From positions 1 through 64,000 of the forward strand of contig JAIOYK010000020.1 in NCBI GenBank assembly GCA_021741145.1: a stretch of 64,000 nt of DNA. Direction: 5' to 3'. The position numbers and the translations under genes are program-made. Source of the stretch: Rhodospirillum sp. GTDB lineage: Bacteria; Pseudomonadota; Alphaproteobacteria; Rhodospirillales; Rhodospirillaceae. Below the pieces are notes generated by a model. It was not told the origin of the DNA and made no database searches. It saw only the letters and a list, made by a program, of their open reading frames with translations. Below, piece by piece: positions 26,125 to 35,710 of the stretch. The number at the start of each line of letters is the position of its first letter. Position 1 is the first letter of the stretch.

Positions 26125-27133
26125 ATCACCATTGGCCGTTATTCTGGGGGTCTCCGGAACGGAACTGACGCCCAGCGAGGCCGCTTTCCTGCGGGAAGCC
26201 GATCCCTTCGGATTCATCCTCTTTGCCCGGAATATCGACACCCCGGTTCAGGTCCGCGCCTTGACGGAGAGCCTGCGGGCCACCGTTGGGCGATCCGACG
26301 CTCCGATCCTGATCGACCAGGAAGGGGGACGCGTGCAGCGCTTGCGCCCCCCCCATTGGCCCAATCGCCCTCCGGCGAACGTCTTTGGCGCCCTATACGC
26401 CAAGGATGTTCCAAGGGCCCGGGCCGCGGCCACGTTGCATGCCCGGCTGATCGCCCATGATCTGCGCCAGTTGGGTATCGACACCAATTGCCTGCCGGTC
26501 ATGGATGTGCGGCAGCAGGGGGCCCATGATATCATCGGCGATCGGGCCTTTTCCGAGGATCCGTCCATCGTCGGGGACTTGGGCCAAGCGGTGGTCGCGG
26601 GCCTGTTGAGGGGAGGGGTCTATCCGGTGATCAAGCATATCCCCGGCCATGGCCGCTCCCACGCCGACAGTCACGAGGACCTGCCCGTGGTGGACACGGA
26701 TCTGGAGACCCTCTCACGCCACGACATCCCGCCCTTTCGAGCCGTGGCGGATGCTCCCTTCGCCATGACCGCCCATATCGTCTATTCCGCCATCGACCCG
26801 ACGCAGCCGGCCACGGTGTCGGCGAAGGTGATTGGCGAGGCCATCCGGGGCGCCTGCGGTTTTCAGGGGTTGTTGATGACCGATGATTTGTCCATGAAGG
26901 CCCTGGATGGCCCCATGGAAGAACGCACCCGCCGCTCCCTGGCCGCGGGCTGCGATCTGGTCCTTCATTGCAATGGCGATATGGTCGAAATGGAGGGCGT
27001 GATCCGCGCCGCCCGTCCCCTGGATCTGGAGGGGATCCAGCGGTGGCACAGGGCCAAGGGCCAACTTTACGCCCCCGACCCGGCCTATGACCCCCGCGCC
27101 GACGAGGAAACCCTGGCGGAGTACCTATCGTGA
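26096..27133 (+). CDS. nagZ: Beta-N-acetylhexosaminidase, peptidoglycan recycling
   Basis: 345 residues, glycoside hydrolase family 3. The GH3 NagZ signature VIKHIPGHGRSHADSHEDLP lies at 178-197 and the nucleophile Asp is in LLMTDDLSMKAL (about 259-270). NagZ removes N-acetylglucosamine from anhydro-muropeptides in the cytoplasm. The GTG start at 26096 lies inside the SPOR gene; a TTG at 26114 would also work and would give a start nearer the family norm (about six residues before LAVILGVSGT). It ends in TGATG with the protease gene. Confidence 0.95.
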   Translation: MGKGVSLSVKSPLAVILGVSGTELTPSEAAFLREADPFGFILFARNIDTPVQVRALTESLRATVGRSDAPILIDQEGGRVQRLRPPHWPNRPPANVFGALYAKDVPRARAAATLHARLIAHDLRQLGIDTNCLPVMDVRQQGAHDIIGDRAFSEDPSIVGDLGQAVVAGLLRGGVYPVIKHIPGHGRSHADSHEDLPVVDTDLETLSRHDIPPFRAVADAPFAMTAHIVYSAIDPTQPATVSAKVIGEAIRGACGFQGLLMTDDLSMKALDGPMEERTRRSLAAGCDLVLHCNGDMVEMEGVIRAARPLDLEGIQRWHRAKGQLYAPDPAYDPRADEETLAEYLS

Positions 27134-27813
27134 TGGGGATGGTCGAAAACGTTTTGACCTGGATCCCTGGACTGATTCTGGCCATTACCCTGCACGAGGC
27201 GGCCCATGCCTATGCCGCCTCCCTCCTGGGCGACAACACGGCGAAGGCCCTCGGGCGGGTGACCCTCAACCCCATCCGCCATGTGGACCCCTTTGGTACG
27301 GTCCTGTTGCCCGGTTTGCTCTTCCTGACTGGCGCGCCCTTCCTGTTCGGCTGGGCCAAGCCCGTGCCCGTGGACTACCGAAATCTGCACAGTCCAAAGC
27401 GGGACATGGCTTGGGTGGCCCTGGCTGGACCCGGAATGAATATTTTTCTGGCCGTCGTTTTCGCGGCCTCTATCCACCTGTTGCGGTTCGTTCCGGAGAC
27501 TTGGCTCGAGGTTCTGTTCATCACCCTGCAAAAGGCCGTCCTGATCAATTGCGTGCTGGCGGTCTTCAATATGATCCCCATCCCTCCCCTGGATGGGGGG
27601 CGGGTCCTGGTGGGCCTGCTGCCCATGAAGCCGGCCATCTGGATGTCGCGGATGGAAAAGAAGGGCCTGTTTATCCTGATTGGCGTGCTCTTCCTTCTGC
27701 CCCTGGTCTTGGGCCAGTTCGGCATCCATTTCAGCCCCTTCGAGCTGTTTGTCGGGCCTGTCGTCCGGGCCCTGATGGGGGCCGTTTACGCCACTGTCAT
27801 GCTCCCCATCTAG
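27133..27813 (+). CDS. Site-2 protease family (M50, YwhC-like) membrane metalloprotease
   Basis: 226 residues and about five to six transmembrane segments. The zinc site HEAAH (residues 21-25, within ITLHEAAHAYAA) is in the first segment and the third ligand in NMIPIPPLDGGRVL (about 150-163), the arrangement of the short M50/S2P group that lacks PDZ domains. These intramembrane proteases cut single-pass membrane substrates; targets of this subgroup are largely unknown. ATG 27133 overlaps the nagZ stop; a GTG at 27130 precedes it. It sits between nagZ and scpA. Confidence 0.9.
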   Translation: MGMVENVLTWIPGLILAITLHEAAHAYAASLLGDNTAKALGRVTLNPIRHVDPFGTVLLPGLLFLTGAPFLFGWAKPVPVDYRNLHSPKRDMAWVALAGPGMNIFLAVVFAASIHLLRFVPETWLEVLFITLQKAVLINCVLAVFNMIPIPPLDGGRVLVGLLPMKPAIWMSRMEKKGLFILIGVLFLLPLVLGQFGIHFSPFELFVGPVVRALMGAVYATVMLPI

Positions 27814-27827
27814 GGGCGGATTGGACG

Positions 27828-28658
27828 ATGGTGGACGAGTCCAACTTCCAGGAGGACCCAGCGCCGGTCTCGTCGCCGGTCTCCTCGAGTGACCGTTTGG
27901 ACGAACTGGTCCTGGAACTCGATGGCTTCGAGGGACCCATTGATTTGTTGCTGACCCTGGCTCGGGATCAGAAGGTGGATCTGGCCAAGCTCTCCATCCT
28001 GGCCCTGGCCGAGCAATACCTGACCTTCATGGTCCACGCCCAGAAGGCGCAATTGGAATTGGCCGCGGACTATCTGGTCATGGCCGCATGGCTGGCCTAC
28101 CTGAAATCTCGCTTGCTGCTTCCGGCGCAAAAGTCAGAGGAGGAACCCAGCGGCGAGGAATTGGCCGCGGCCTTGCAATTCCAGCTCCAAAGGCTGGAAG
28201 CCATGCGGCGGGTCTCGGACCGTCTGATGAACCGACCGCGCCTGGGCCGGGACCTGTTCGCCCGGGGCGCGCCCGAGGGGATCGGCCTGATCAAGCGCCC
28301 AATCTTCGCCGCGACCCTCCATGATCTCTTGCGGGCCTATGGTTCTGTCCGTGGGGCCAGGGACAGGCCCCGGGTGCTGGAGATCGAACCCTTCGATCTG
28401 TACAGCGTGGACGACGCCATTCAGCGAATCAGCGCCATGTTGGGAACCGTGCTCGACTGGACCACCTTGCGGGCTTTCCTGCCCCCGCGCATGCTCGATC
28501 CCCTGGCGCGGCGCTCGGCGCTCGCCGCCACCTTCGTCGCCACCCTTGAGATGGCCAAACAGGGTATCCTGTCCGTGCGTCAAGATGGCGGCACCTACGC
28601 CCCCATCCATGTGAAGCCAACGGGCAAGGCCCCCTGGCGGGAGGGAGATGATGACTAA
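27828..28658 (+). CDS. scpA: Segregation and condensation protein A (kleisin)
   Basis: 276 residues. The kleisin N-terminus LDGFEGPIDLLLTLARDQKVDLAKLSI (split around residues 32-58) and the basic YLKSRLLLP segment are diagnostic. ScpA bridges the SMC heads and, with ScpB, forms the SMC-ScpAB condensin for chromosome segregation. The frame is open for some 740 bp upstream, antisense-free but overlapping the protease gene, so ATG 27828 (MVDESNF) is the real start. It overlaps scpB by 8-11 bases. Confidence 0.95.
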   Translation: MVDESNFQEDPAPVSSPVSSSDRLDELVLELDGFEGPIDLLLTLARDQKVDLAKLSILALAEQYLTFMVHAQKAQLELAADYLVMAAWLAYLKSRLLLPAQKSEEEPSGEELAAALQFQLQRLEAMRRVSDRLMNRPRLGRDLFARGAPEGIGLIKRPIFAATLHDLLRAYGSVRGARDRPRVLEIEPFDLYSVDDAIQRISAMLGTVLDWTTLRAFLPPRMLDPLARRSALAATFVATLEMAKQGILSVRQDGGTYAPIHVKPTGKAPWREGDDD

Positions 28659-29385
28659 GGGACCCCATAAACGCGCGATCAAATTGACCGGAGAGGATGT
28701 CGACTTCGGCCAACTTCGTGTGGTCGAGGCCCTGCTCTTCGCCTCCGCCGAACCGCTGTCGCCCGAGGACCTGGCGACCCGTCTGCCCGTGGGGACCAAT
28801 ATCGACGGGCTCTTGATCGTCCTCCAGGAGCATTACGCGAGCCGGGGCGTCACCCTGGTGGTCACCGGCGGCCGTTGGGCGTTCCGCACGGCTCCGGATC
28901 TGGCGGGTTTGCTTCGGGTGGAAGCACCGGAGCAGAAGCGCCTGTCCCGGGCGGCGGTGGAAACCCTGGCGATCATCGCCTATCACCAGCCGGTCACCCG
29001 GGCTGATATCGAGGATATCCGAGGCGTGGCCCTGTCCAAGGGGACGCTCGACATCCTGTTGGAGGCCGGCTGGATCCGCCCCCGAGGGCGCCGCCAGACC
29101 GTGGGGCGCCCCCTCACCTGGGGAACATCCGACTCCTTCCTGGACCACTTCGGCCTGGAGGCCCTTGAGGACCTGCCAGGCGTCGAGGAGCTGAAGGCCG
29201 CGGGTTTGCTCGACAGTCGCCCGGCGCTCTCGGCCTATGGCGCCCGGGCTCGGGATGGGGACGACGCGCTGGAAGATGTCGAGGAGGATGGGACCCTCAC
29301 CGGCCAGCCGGGGCGGCGGGAGCAGAGGCAATTGGATCTCCTACGCCGAGAGCCCCTTGACGGCCCCGACAATGACGACGGCTGA
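28651..29385 (+). CDS. scpB: Segregation and condensation protein B
   Basis: 244 residues. Two winged-helix domains are seen; QLRVVEALLFASAEPLSPEDLA and SRAAVETLAIIAYHQPVTRADIEDIRGV (given in parts for length, about 108-137) are the conserved ScpB blocks. It binds the centre of ScpA as a dimer in the SMC complex. GGAGGGAG lies just before two consecutive ATGs; I take the second (28651) for better spacing. The C-terminal 60 residues are polar and acidic. The gene ends in a hairpin shared with a convergent small gene. Confidence 0.93.
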   Translation: MTKGPHKRAIKLTGEDVDFGQLRVVEALLFASAEPLSPEDLATRLPVGTNIDGLLIVLQEHYASRGVTLVVTGGRWAFRTAPDLAGLLRVEAPEQKRLSRAAVETLAIIAYHQPVTRADIEDIRGVALSKGTLDILLEAGWIRPRGRRQTVGRPLTWGTSDSFLDHFGLEALEDLPGVEELKAAGLLDSRPALSAYGARARDGDDALEDVEEDGTLTGQPGRREQRQLDLLRREPLDGPDNDDG

Positions 29386-29399
29386 GTGCGCTCAGCCGT
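29378..29399. terminator. Hairpin spanning the convergent scpB and small-ORF stop codons
   Basis: ACGGCTGAG (29378-29386) pairs perfectly with CTCAGCCGT (29391-29399) around TGCG. It overlaps both stop codons. There is no T run, so termination is uncertain, but it would protect both 3' ends. Confidence 0.45.
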
Positions 29400-29499
29400 T
29401 CAGAATCACGAGAACAACCAGGATTCCGGCGATGGCCAGAACCCCCGCGACAAGGGCCGTGGGGCTGGGGTCGCGGGATTCTTTTGGTTGGTCTTGCAT
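29392..29499 (-). CDS. Putative 35-residue single-pass membrane protein
   Basis: The minus strand encodes MQDQPKESRDPSP, then a hydrophobic stretch of about 21 residues (ALVAGVLAIAGILVVLVIL) and ends NG. An AAGGA site lies 9-13 bases before the ATG. A polar 13-residue N-terminus followed by one transmembrane helix is typical of small bacterial membrane proteins, and the gene fits neatly between scpB and tatA. I know no family for it. It is too short for most gene callers; expression is unproven. Confidence 0.45.
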   Translation of the reverse strand: MQDQPKESRDPSPTALVAGVLAIAGILVVLVILNG

Positions 29500-29704
29500 C
29501 ACGGGCATCCTTATCGGTCGCGGCGAATATAGGCCGCACGATGGTATCATGGAACCGATCCCCAGGGGAAAGGCCGCCTTGATGGCGGAAACCTGACGCA
29601 TCGCCTGAGCCTTAGCGTTGCGGGAGCCGTTTCTTTCTGCGATGATCCGCGCCGGGCAATGGACGACCGGTGCGTCCCGCCGAAACTGATCGTTTGGAGG
29701 AGTT

Positions 29705-29941
29705 ATGGGTTTTTCCAGCATTTGGCACTGGATCATCGTTCTGGTGGTGGTTCTTTTGCTGTTCGGCGCGGGCAAGATTCCGCGGCTGATGGGTGACGTC
29801 GCCAAGGGCGTCAAGGCCTTCAAGAAAGGCATGGCCGACGATGACGACGACGAACCCACATCCGCCGAACGGAAGGCCATTGACGACAGCAAGTCCGCCG
29901 ATGCCGCTCCGTCCGCGAAGACCAAGGAAGATGCCTCCTGA
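29705..29941 (+). CDS. tatA: Sec-independent translocase subunit TatA
   Basis: 78 residues with the TatA layout: [23 protein letters not shown] (6-28, one transmembrane helix ending in the FGAGKIP hinge), an amphipathic helix [14 protein letters not shown], and an acidic polar tail. GGAGGAG precedes the ATG at good distance. TatA polymerises to let folded twin-arginine proteins through the inner membrane; IorB in this window is a likely client. Followed by tatB after about 100 bp. Confidence 0.97.
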   Translation: MGFSSIWHWIIVLVVVLLLFGAGKIPRLMGDVAKGVKAFKKGMADDDDDEPTSAERKAIDDSKSADAAPSAKTKEDAS

Positions 29942-30043
29942 TCGGCAGGGGGTCCTTAAGGCGTCGGGGTCGAGAGGCCTTATTCGGTGTCATGCCGGTC
30001 CCGCTTCCGGGACCGGCGGCTTAGCTCGTAAAGACGGATATCC

Positions 30044-30484
30044 ATGCTAGACCTTGGTTGGTCCGAGATCGCGGTCATCGCCGTTCTTGCCCTTGTCGTC
30101 ATCGGTCCCAAGGACCTGCCCAAGGTGTTACGCACCGTGGGGCGTTGGGTGCGCAAGATCCGCGCCATGGGCGGCGAGTTCCAAAAGCAGATGGACGAGG
30201 TGATGCGCGAGACGGGCGCGGACGAAGTACGCAAGCAGGTCAATACCATCGCGCGCACGGATATTGGTGGCAAGATCGACAAGGCCGTCGACCCGGACGG
30301 CTCCCTCGGGAAATCCCTGCGGGAGAAGCCGATCAAGGCGAAAAAGACGCCCCCACCCGAACAGGCCGCCCTACAGGAGCAGCCCAAGCGGGAGGAGGGA
30401 ACCGGAGCCGGGAACCCCGTCGAAGAGTCCGGCGGAGATGTCGGGACAACACCCAAGGCCGCTTCGGCCGAACAACAGCAATAA
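30044..30484 (+). CDS. tatB: Sec-independent translocase subunit TatB
   Basis: 146 residues. The N-terminus MLDLGWSEIAVIAVLALVVIGP then KDLPKVLRTVGRW is the standard TatB transmembrane helix and hinge with Glu8. A charged amphipathic helix (about 35-75) and a Pro/Gln/Glu-rich tail follow. TatB forms the substrate receptor with TatC, whose gene starts 17 bp downstream. Confidence 0.95.
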   Translation: MLDLGWSEIAVIAVLALVVIGPKDLPKVLRTVGRWVRKIRAMGGEFQKQMDEVMRETGADEVRKQVNTIARTDIGGKIDKAVDPDGSLGKSLREKPIKAKKTPPPEQAALQEQPKREEGTGAGNPVEESGGDVGTTPKAASAEQQQ

Positions 30485-30501
30485 GACAGGTGGACTGAGG
30501 G

Positions 30502-31476
30502 ATGGCTCCGGCGGACCGCGCCCCCGACGACGAGGATGTGGACGGCAAAACCATGCCGTTGCTCGAACATTTAGTGGAATTGCGCAATCGTCTTCTGTGG
30601 GCGGTGGTCTTTTTCCTCGTGGCTTTCTTCGCCTGCTTCCATTTTTCCGAGCACATCTACAACTTCCTGGTCCAGCCGTTGGCGGTGATCATGGAACGGG
30701 TCGGTGGTTCCCAGCGGATGATCTACACCGCGCTGACCGAAGCCTTTTTCACCTATGTGAAAGTGGCGGCCTTCGGGGCCTGTGTGCTGTCCTTCCCGCT
30801 GTTCGCCGCGCAACTGTGGATGTTCATCGCGCCCGGTCTGTACCGGAATGAAAAGCGCGCCTTCCTTCCCTTCCTCTTCATCAGCCCTGTCCTCTTCGTG
30901 ATGGGGGCGGCCATGGTTTATTATCTGGTCATGCCCATGGCCTGGGAATTCCTGCTGGGCTTCCAGACCACCAAGGCGGAAACTGTCCTACCGATTCAGT
31001 TGGAGGCGAAGGTCGGGGAATACCTGGGACTGGTAATGAAACTGATCCTGGCCTTCGGCTTCAGTTTCCAGATGCCCGTGGTCCTGACCCTCATGGCCCG
31101 TTCAGGGTTGGTTCGGGCCAAGTCCCTCGCGGGGGCCCGGAAATACGCCATCGTTGGTGTCTTCGTGGCCGCGGCGGTGATCACCCCTCCCGATGTGATC
31201 AGTCAGGTCCTGCTCGCCCTGCCCATGCTCGTCCTTTATGAGATCTCCATCATCGCCGCGCGCATGGTGGAAAAGTCCCGAGGCGAGGAGGAGGACGAGG
31301 ATCTGGATGATGATGCGGACGAGGCTGGTCCCGGGGAAGGGGGCACCGGAGACGACTCAAAGCCGCCGTCCGCCGAGGCCATCGCCACATCGGACTCCCC
31401 CGTCAAGGAAGACGGATACGAGGATGACGACGGGGACGGTGGCGTTTCGGAAACGGACTGGAACCAAACCAAATAG
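30502..31476 (+). CDS. tatC: Sec-independent translocase subunit TatC
   Basis: 324 residues. Six transmembrane segments lie between about 28 and 245; the conserved [18 protein letters not shown] at the N-terminus (residues 14-31, shown in full as key block) contains the Glu that contacts the twin-arginine motif. [12 protein letters not shown], the FMITPPDV-equivalent [10 protein letters not shown] and the short final helices are typical. The last 72 residues form a very acidic, low-complexity cytoplasmic tail ([13 protein letters not shown] and later EDDDGDGG), longer than in E. coli TatC. Confidence 0.96.
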   Translation: MAPADRAPDDEDVDGKTMPLLEHLVELRNRLLWAVVFFLVAFFACFHFSEHIYNFLVQPLAVIMERVGGSQRMIYTALTEAFFTYVKVAAFGACVLSFPLFAAQLWMFIAPGLYRNEKRAFLPFLFISPVLFVMGAAMVYYLVMPMAWEFLLGFQTTKAETVLPIQLEAKVGEYLGLVMKLILAFGFSFQMPVVLTLMARSGLVRAKSLAGARKYAIVGVFVAAAVITPPDVISQVLLALPMLVLYEISIIAARMVEKSRGEEEDEDLDDDADEAGPGEGGTGDDSKPPSAEAIATSDSPVKEDGYEDDDGDGGVSETDWNQTK

Positions 31477-31640
31477 TCGTTTCTCCTTTCGGCTCCGTCG
31501 TTTCTCAAGAGTTTTTAAACCCAATCCGCCTAGGATTTCCGACCATGGAGTCGGGAAGCCTGGGCGGAGCGTGGGATTTCCTTTTCCGAGCGCCGCGCCA
31601 GTCCGCGGCTTCCCGACACGTCTGCTCATGGACCGACCCA

Positions 31641-32918
31641 ATGCATGACTTGAAAGCAATCCGCGAAAATCCCGATGCCTTCGACCGGGGTTTGTCCCGT
31701 CGGGGTCTACCGCCCCGGGCCGCGGAAATCCTCGCGCTGGATGGGAATCGCCGGTCCAACCAGACGGAACTCAATGAGATGCAGGCCCGCCGTAACGAGG
31801 TCTCCAAACAAATCGGTGGCGTGAAGAAAGCGGGTGGGGACGCTCGGCCACTCATGGATGAAGTGGCCGGGCTGAAGACCCGCATGGCCGAATTGGACTG
31901 TCAGTCCAAGGTCGTGGAAGAGGACTTAAACGCCCTGCTCATGGGCCTGCCCAACACCGTGGACGATGAAACCCCCGATGGCCCCGACGAGGACGCCAAT
32001 GTGGAGATCCGCCGGTGGGGCACGCCGCGGACTTTCGACTTCGACCCCAAACAGCATTTCGACATTGGCGAAGCGCTGGGGGAAATGGATTTCGAGGCGG
32101 GCGTTCGCTTGTCCGGGGCCCGATTCGTGGTGCTGAAGGGGCAGGTGGCCCGGCTGGAGCGCGCGCTGGCCCAGTTCATGCTCGACCTGCATATCACGGA
32201 ACACGGGTATATGGAGGTCCAAACTCCAGTTCTGGTGCGGGAAGGGGCGCTTTATGGGACGGGACAGCTTCCCAAGTTCGGCGAGGACCTGTTCAAGGTG
32301 GACGAGGACTTCTACCTGATTCCCACCGCCGAGGTGACCCTGACCAATCTGGTCAATGGCCAGATCCTGTCCGAGGGTGACCTACCCCTGCGCATGACCG
32401 CCCATACCCAGTGCTTTCGGTCCGAGGCCGGGGCGGCGGGCAAGGATACCCGGGGCATGATCCGCCAGCACCAGTTCGAGAAGGTGGAATTGGTCTCCGT
32501 TGTCCACCCGGACCAGTCCGCGACCGAACTGGATCGTATGACCGCCTGCGCTGAAAAGGTGCTCCAGAAGCTGGAGTTGCCCTACCGGGTTCTCGCGCTC
32601 TGCACGGGGGACATCGGCTTCGGTGCCAAGCGCACCTATGACCTGGAGGTCTGGCTGCCAGGCCAGGACCGGTACCGGGAAATTTCCTCCTGCTCCAACA
32701 CTGGGGAATTCCAGGCCCGCCGCATGAATGCCCGCTTCAAGGCCGAAGGCGAGAAGGGCACCCGATTCGTCCATACCCTGAATGGCTCCGGTCTGGCCGT
32801 GGGTCGCTGTCTGGTGGCCGTGCTGGAGAATTACCAGAACGCGGATGGAACGGTGACCGTCCCCGAGGTTCTGCGGGGCTACATGGGTGGCCTTGAGGTC
32901 ATGGGGCCGAGGAGCTGA
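31641..32918 (+). CDS. serS: Seryl-tRNA synthetase
   Basis: 425 residues, class II. The N-terminal helical arm that grips the tRNA-Ser long arm spans about 1-105. Motif 2 is [15 protein letters not shown] (near 255-269) and motif 3 [16 protein letters not shown] (382-397). ATG 31641 gives the standard [14 protein letters not shown] start; the frame opens 96 bp upstream without similarity. It overlaps surE by one base (TGATG). Confidence 0.97.
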   Translation: MHDLKAIRENPDAFDRGLSRRGLPPRAAEILALDGNRRSNQTELNEMQARRNEVSKQIGGVKKAGGDARPLMDEVAGLKTRMAELDCQSKVVEEDLNALLMGLPNTVDDETPDGPDEDANVEIRRWGTPRTFDFDPKQHFDIGEALGEMDFEAGVRLSGARFVVLKGQVARLERALAQFMLDLHITEHGYMEVQTPVLVREGALYGTGQLPKFGEDLFKVDEDFYLIPTAEVTLTNLVNGQILSEGDLPLRMTAHTQCFRSEAGAAGKDTRGMIRQHQFEKVELVSVVHPDQSATELDRMTACAEKVLQKLELPYRVLALCTGDIGFGAKRTYDLEVWLPGQDRYREISSCSNTGEFQARRMNARFKAEGEKGTRFVHTLNGSGLAVGRCLVAVLENYQNADGTVTVPEVLRGYMGGLEVMGPRS

Positions 32919-33700
32919 TGTACGAACCGTTAAGCGATCTCTCCAAGGCGCGGATCCTGCTGTCCAATGACGATGGCATTGATGCCCCGGGCATGGCCCA
33001 TTTGGAAGCCGTCGCGCGGACACTCAGCGACGACGTTTGGGTGGTGGCGCCGGATCGGGAACAGAGCGGCGCGGGCCATGCCCTGACCCTCCATGATCCC
33101 CTCCGCTTTTATGGAAGGGGCGAAAAGCGCTTTGCCGTGGGGGGAACGCCGACAGATAGCGTGCTGGTCGCCGTCAACCATCTGATGGGCGACCACAAGC
33201 CCGATCTGGTGTTGTCCGGGATCAACCGGGGAGGCAACCTGGGCGAGGATGTCCATTATTCAGGAACCGTCGCCGCGGCGATGGAGGGCACCTTGCTTGG
33301 CTTGCGGGCCATCGCCCTGTCCCAGGTCTTCGACGAGCGCTCGCCCGATCCCTTCCAGGTGAGCGCGACCCATGCCGCCGACGTGATTCGGCGCCTCTGC
33401 GCCCGTCCCTGGCGGCGGGATTTGGTGATGAACGTGAATTTCCCCGATTGCCCCCCCGCGGAGGTTTCCGGCGTCGAGGTCTGTCGCCAGGGCAAACGGA
33501 AGTTGGGCGACGATATCCAGGAACGGATGGACCCCCGGGGCCGCCCTTACCTGTGGATCGGCGTCATGCGCAAGGAAGACCGCCTGAGCCGGGGTACCGA
33601 TCTGGAGGCCGCTTACCGCCAGGCCATCACGGTCACGCCGCTTTGCGTGGACATGACCGACATTGGGGTGTTGGTGGACTTGGCGGGGGCGTTTGAGTAG
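32918..33700 (+). CDS. surE: 5'/3'-nucleotidase SurE
   Basis: 260 residues. The acidic metal site ILLSNDDGIDAPG (13-25, Asp18/Asp19) and SGINRGGNLGEDVHYSGTV (given in the family as SGxNxGxNxxxxxxYSGTVxAAxEG) are both complete. SurE removes phosphate from nucleoside monophosphates and is encoded next to pcm in many proteobacteria, as here. An N-terminal extension of about 10 residues precedes the core. TGATG overlap with serS suggests coupling. Confidence 0.96.
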   Translation: MYEPLSDLSKARILLSNDDGIDAPGMAHLEAVARTLSDDVWVVAPDREQSGAGHALTLHDPLRFYGRGEKRFAVGGTPTDSVLVAVNHLMGDHKPDLVLSGINRGGNLGEDVHYSGTVAAAMEGTLLGLRAIALSQVFDERSPDPFQVSATHAADVIRRLCARPWRRDLVMNVNFPDCPPAEVSGVEVCRQGKRKLGDDIQERMDPRGRPYLWIGVMRKEDRLSRGTDLEAAYRQAITVTPLCVDMTDIGVLVDLAGAFE

Positions 33701-33703
33701 GCG

Positions 33704-34456
33704 ATGATGGGGTCGGGAGGGATATCGGTGAACGAGGTCTTTGGACGCATGCTCCCCCTGGGGGGCCTCGCCGAGGGTGAGGGTGTCCTCTCCCCGGAAG
33801 ATCATCTGAAGGCGCTGAAAGCCCGTCTTCAGATGGAACTGCGCCGCCATGTGTCGGATACCCGGGTCCTTTCCGCCCTGGAACGAATTCCCCGGGAATT
33901 CTTTGTCGCCGATCCTTTTCTCCACCATTCCTATGATAACGCGGCCCTGCCCATTGGCTGCGGTCAAACCATTAGCCAACCGCTCGTGGTGGCGCGGATG
34001 ACCCAGGATCTGGACATCACCGACCGTCATAAGGTGCTTGAGATTGGAACGGGGTCCGGCTACCAGACCGCTGTTTTGTCCCGCCTATGCCGCCGGGTCT
34101 ATACCGTGGAGCGACATGCCCCCCTTCTCAAGGAGGCGGAAGCCCGTTTCGCGGCGATGACCCTGAGGAACGTGGTGACCCGGGAAGGAGACGGGCATAA
34201 GGGCTGGCCCGAACAGGCGCCCTTCGAACGGATTTTGGTGACCGCGGCCGCGGAAGACATTCCCCGCCGGCTGGTGGATCAATTGGCCGTGGGGGGATTG
34301 ATGGTCTTGCCCGTGGGCAGGGAAGGGGGTGACCAGGAAGTGATCCGGGTTCGTCGCCATGAAACCCATATCCAAACGGAAAGTCTCTTCCCCGTGCGCT
34401 TTGTTCCCATGGTGGAGGGACTGCCCGACAGGCCTCCCCGCGCCGCGGTTTGGTGA
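33704..34456 (+). CDS. pcm: Protein-L-isoaspartate O-methyltransferase
   Basis: 250 residues. The canonical active-site loop ALPIGCGQTISQP (81-93) and SAM motif I VLEIGTGSGYQTAVL (111-125) identify a true isoaspartyl repair enzyme, unlike the divergent copy at 1899. Start is uncertain: ATG 33704 is in the surE operon spacing, but GGGAGGG is well placed for a GTG at 33728, which would remove eight residues. An N-terminal extension of some 30 residues before PEDHLKALKARL is usual in alphaproteobacteria. Confidence 0.95.
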   Translation: MMGSGGISVNEVFGRMLPLGGLAEGEGVLSPEDHLKALKARLQMELRRHVSDTRVLSALERIPREFFVADPFLHHSYDNAALPIGCGQTISQPLVVARMTQDLDITDRHKVLEIGTGSGYQTAVLSRLCRRVYTVERHAPLLKEAEARFAAMTLRNVVTREGDGHKGWPEQAPFERILVTAAAEDIPRRLVDQLAVGGLMVLPVGREGGDQEVIRVRRHETHIQTESLFPVRFVPMVEGLPDRPPRAAVW

Positions 34457-34539
34457 GGGATTTCGATTTTTCTGGAAAAATTGGGTGACGGGGACGTCGG
34501 TTAACAAACCGCTTAACAATTTGCTCTAGGGTTCGGGCC

Positions 34540-35667
34540 ATGAGCAAGTCCGCCACCAACAGCAACGGAAGACATCGGAGGAGGGGGTCCCTGCCCGGGG
34601 CCGTCCTGAGGACGGTTGTCCTGCTGATTGGGGCGGTGGTCGCGCTCACCGGTTGCGCGTCCCAAGCGCCGTCCCCCGGCTCGGGATATGACATCACGTC
34701 CATTCCCCCGCGAACCCATGAGGTGATCTCCGGGGATACGGTCTATGGCATTTCGCGGCGCTACGACGTGCCGATGAAAGAGATCATCGCCACGAACGGT
34801 CTGGTACCTCCCTTTACCCTGCGCATCGGGCAGGTCCTGCGTCTGCCCGGGCAAGCCATTCATGTGGTTCAGGGCGGGGATACGGTCTATTCGATCGCCC
34901 GGCGATATGGGGTCGACATGAACCGGTTGGCCCGAGACAATGGGTTGGGATCCGATTACGTCATCCGCGTCGGGCAGCGCCTGACCCTGCCCGAGGCCTT
35001 TTCGCCAGCCACCTCCCAACCAAGCCAGTTTCCTTCGACGCGGGCGGCCAGTGCTCCCGTCCCGGCCCAAAAGCCGACAGGCTCCACGGTTTATGGCGGC
35101 GTGGACTCCACGACGGACGTGGGGACGGACGTGGGGACGGACGTGGGCCAGCGCATTTCCGTTCCGTCTCCGCCTACGGTCACGCCAAAGGGTGCCTCGA
35201 ATCCGCCAACCACGAAGCCCGCTCCAACTCCCGTCGTGGCCAAGGGTCCCGTGCCGCGTGTCCCCGCGCGGGTTGGGGCCTTCTCCTGGCCCTTGGAGGG
35301 GCAGGTCCTGTCCAATTACGGGTCGGCCGACAAGGGACAACATAACGACGGCATCAACATCTCCGCCCCGGCGGGGACACCCGTGAAAGCCGCTGAATCC
35401 GGTGTGGTCGTCTATGCGGGTAATGAAATCAGGGGATTCGGAAATCTTCTATTGTTGAAGCACGAAGGCGGAATGATGACCGCTTATGCCCATAATGAAG
35501 TGCTTTTGGTGGGGCGTGGGATGGTGGTTTCCCGGGGGCAGGCCATCGCCCGGGTGGGGAATTCCGGGGGAGTGTCCCAACCTCAACTTCATTTCGAGAT
35601 CAGGAAGAACGGCAAGGCCGTTGATCCCAATCCCTATTTAACCGGCCAGCGGCTGGCCATGCGGTAG
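34540..35667 (+). CDS. LysM/LytM lipoprotein, DipM/NlpD-like murein hydrolase activator
   Basis: 375 residues. A lipobox LTGC places the lipid-modified Cys at residue 39. Two LysM peptidoglycan-binding repeats follow (about 60-103 and 107-150), then a Pro/Thr/Ser linker with a short TDVG repeat, and a C-terminal LytM (M23) domain (about 258-372). The domain has QHNDGINI instead of the HxGxD zinc motif, while YAHN and QLHFEI are kept, so it is probably a degenerate activator of amidases like NlpD or DipM and not a protease itself. It is the last gene of the surE-pcm block. Confidence 0.9.
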   Translation: MSKSATNSNGRHRRRGSLPGAVLRTVVLLIGAVVALTGCASQAPSPGSGYDITSIPPRTHEVISGDTVYGISRRYDVPMKEIIATNGLVPPFTLRIGQVLRLPGQAIHVVQGGDTVYSIARRYGVDMNRLARDNGLGSDYVIRVGQRLTLPEAFSPATSQPSQFPSTRAASAPVPAQKPTGSTVYGGVDSTTDVGTDVGTDVGQRISVPSPPTVTPKGASNPPTTKPAPTPVVAKGPVPRVPARVGAFSWPLEGQVLSNYGSADKGQHNDGINISAPAGTPVKAAESGVVVYAGNEIRGFGNLLLLKHEGGMMTAYAHNEVLLVGRGMVVSRGQAIARVGNSGGVSQPQLHFEIRKNGKAVDPNPYLTGQRLAMR

Positions 35668-35710
35668 GGATAATCCCGTGCGAACCGGATCGGCTCCCAT
35701 GGGTGATCCT

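Noticed and set aside
27087-27827. N-terminal extension of scpA
   Set aside because: Overlaps the M50 protease gene in another frame; the kleisin start is at 27828.
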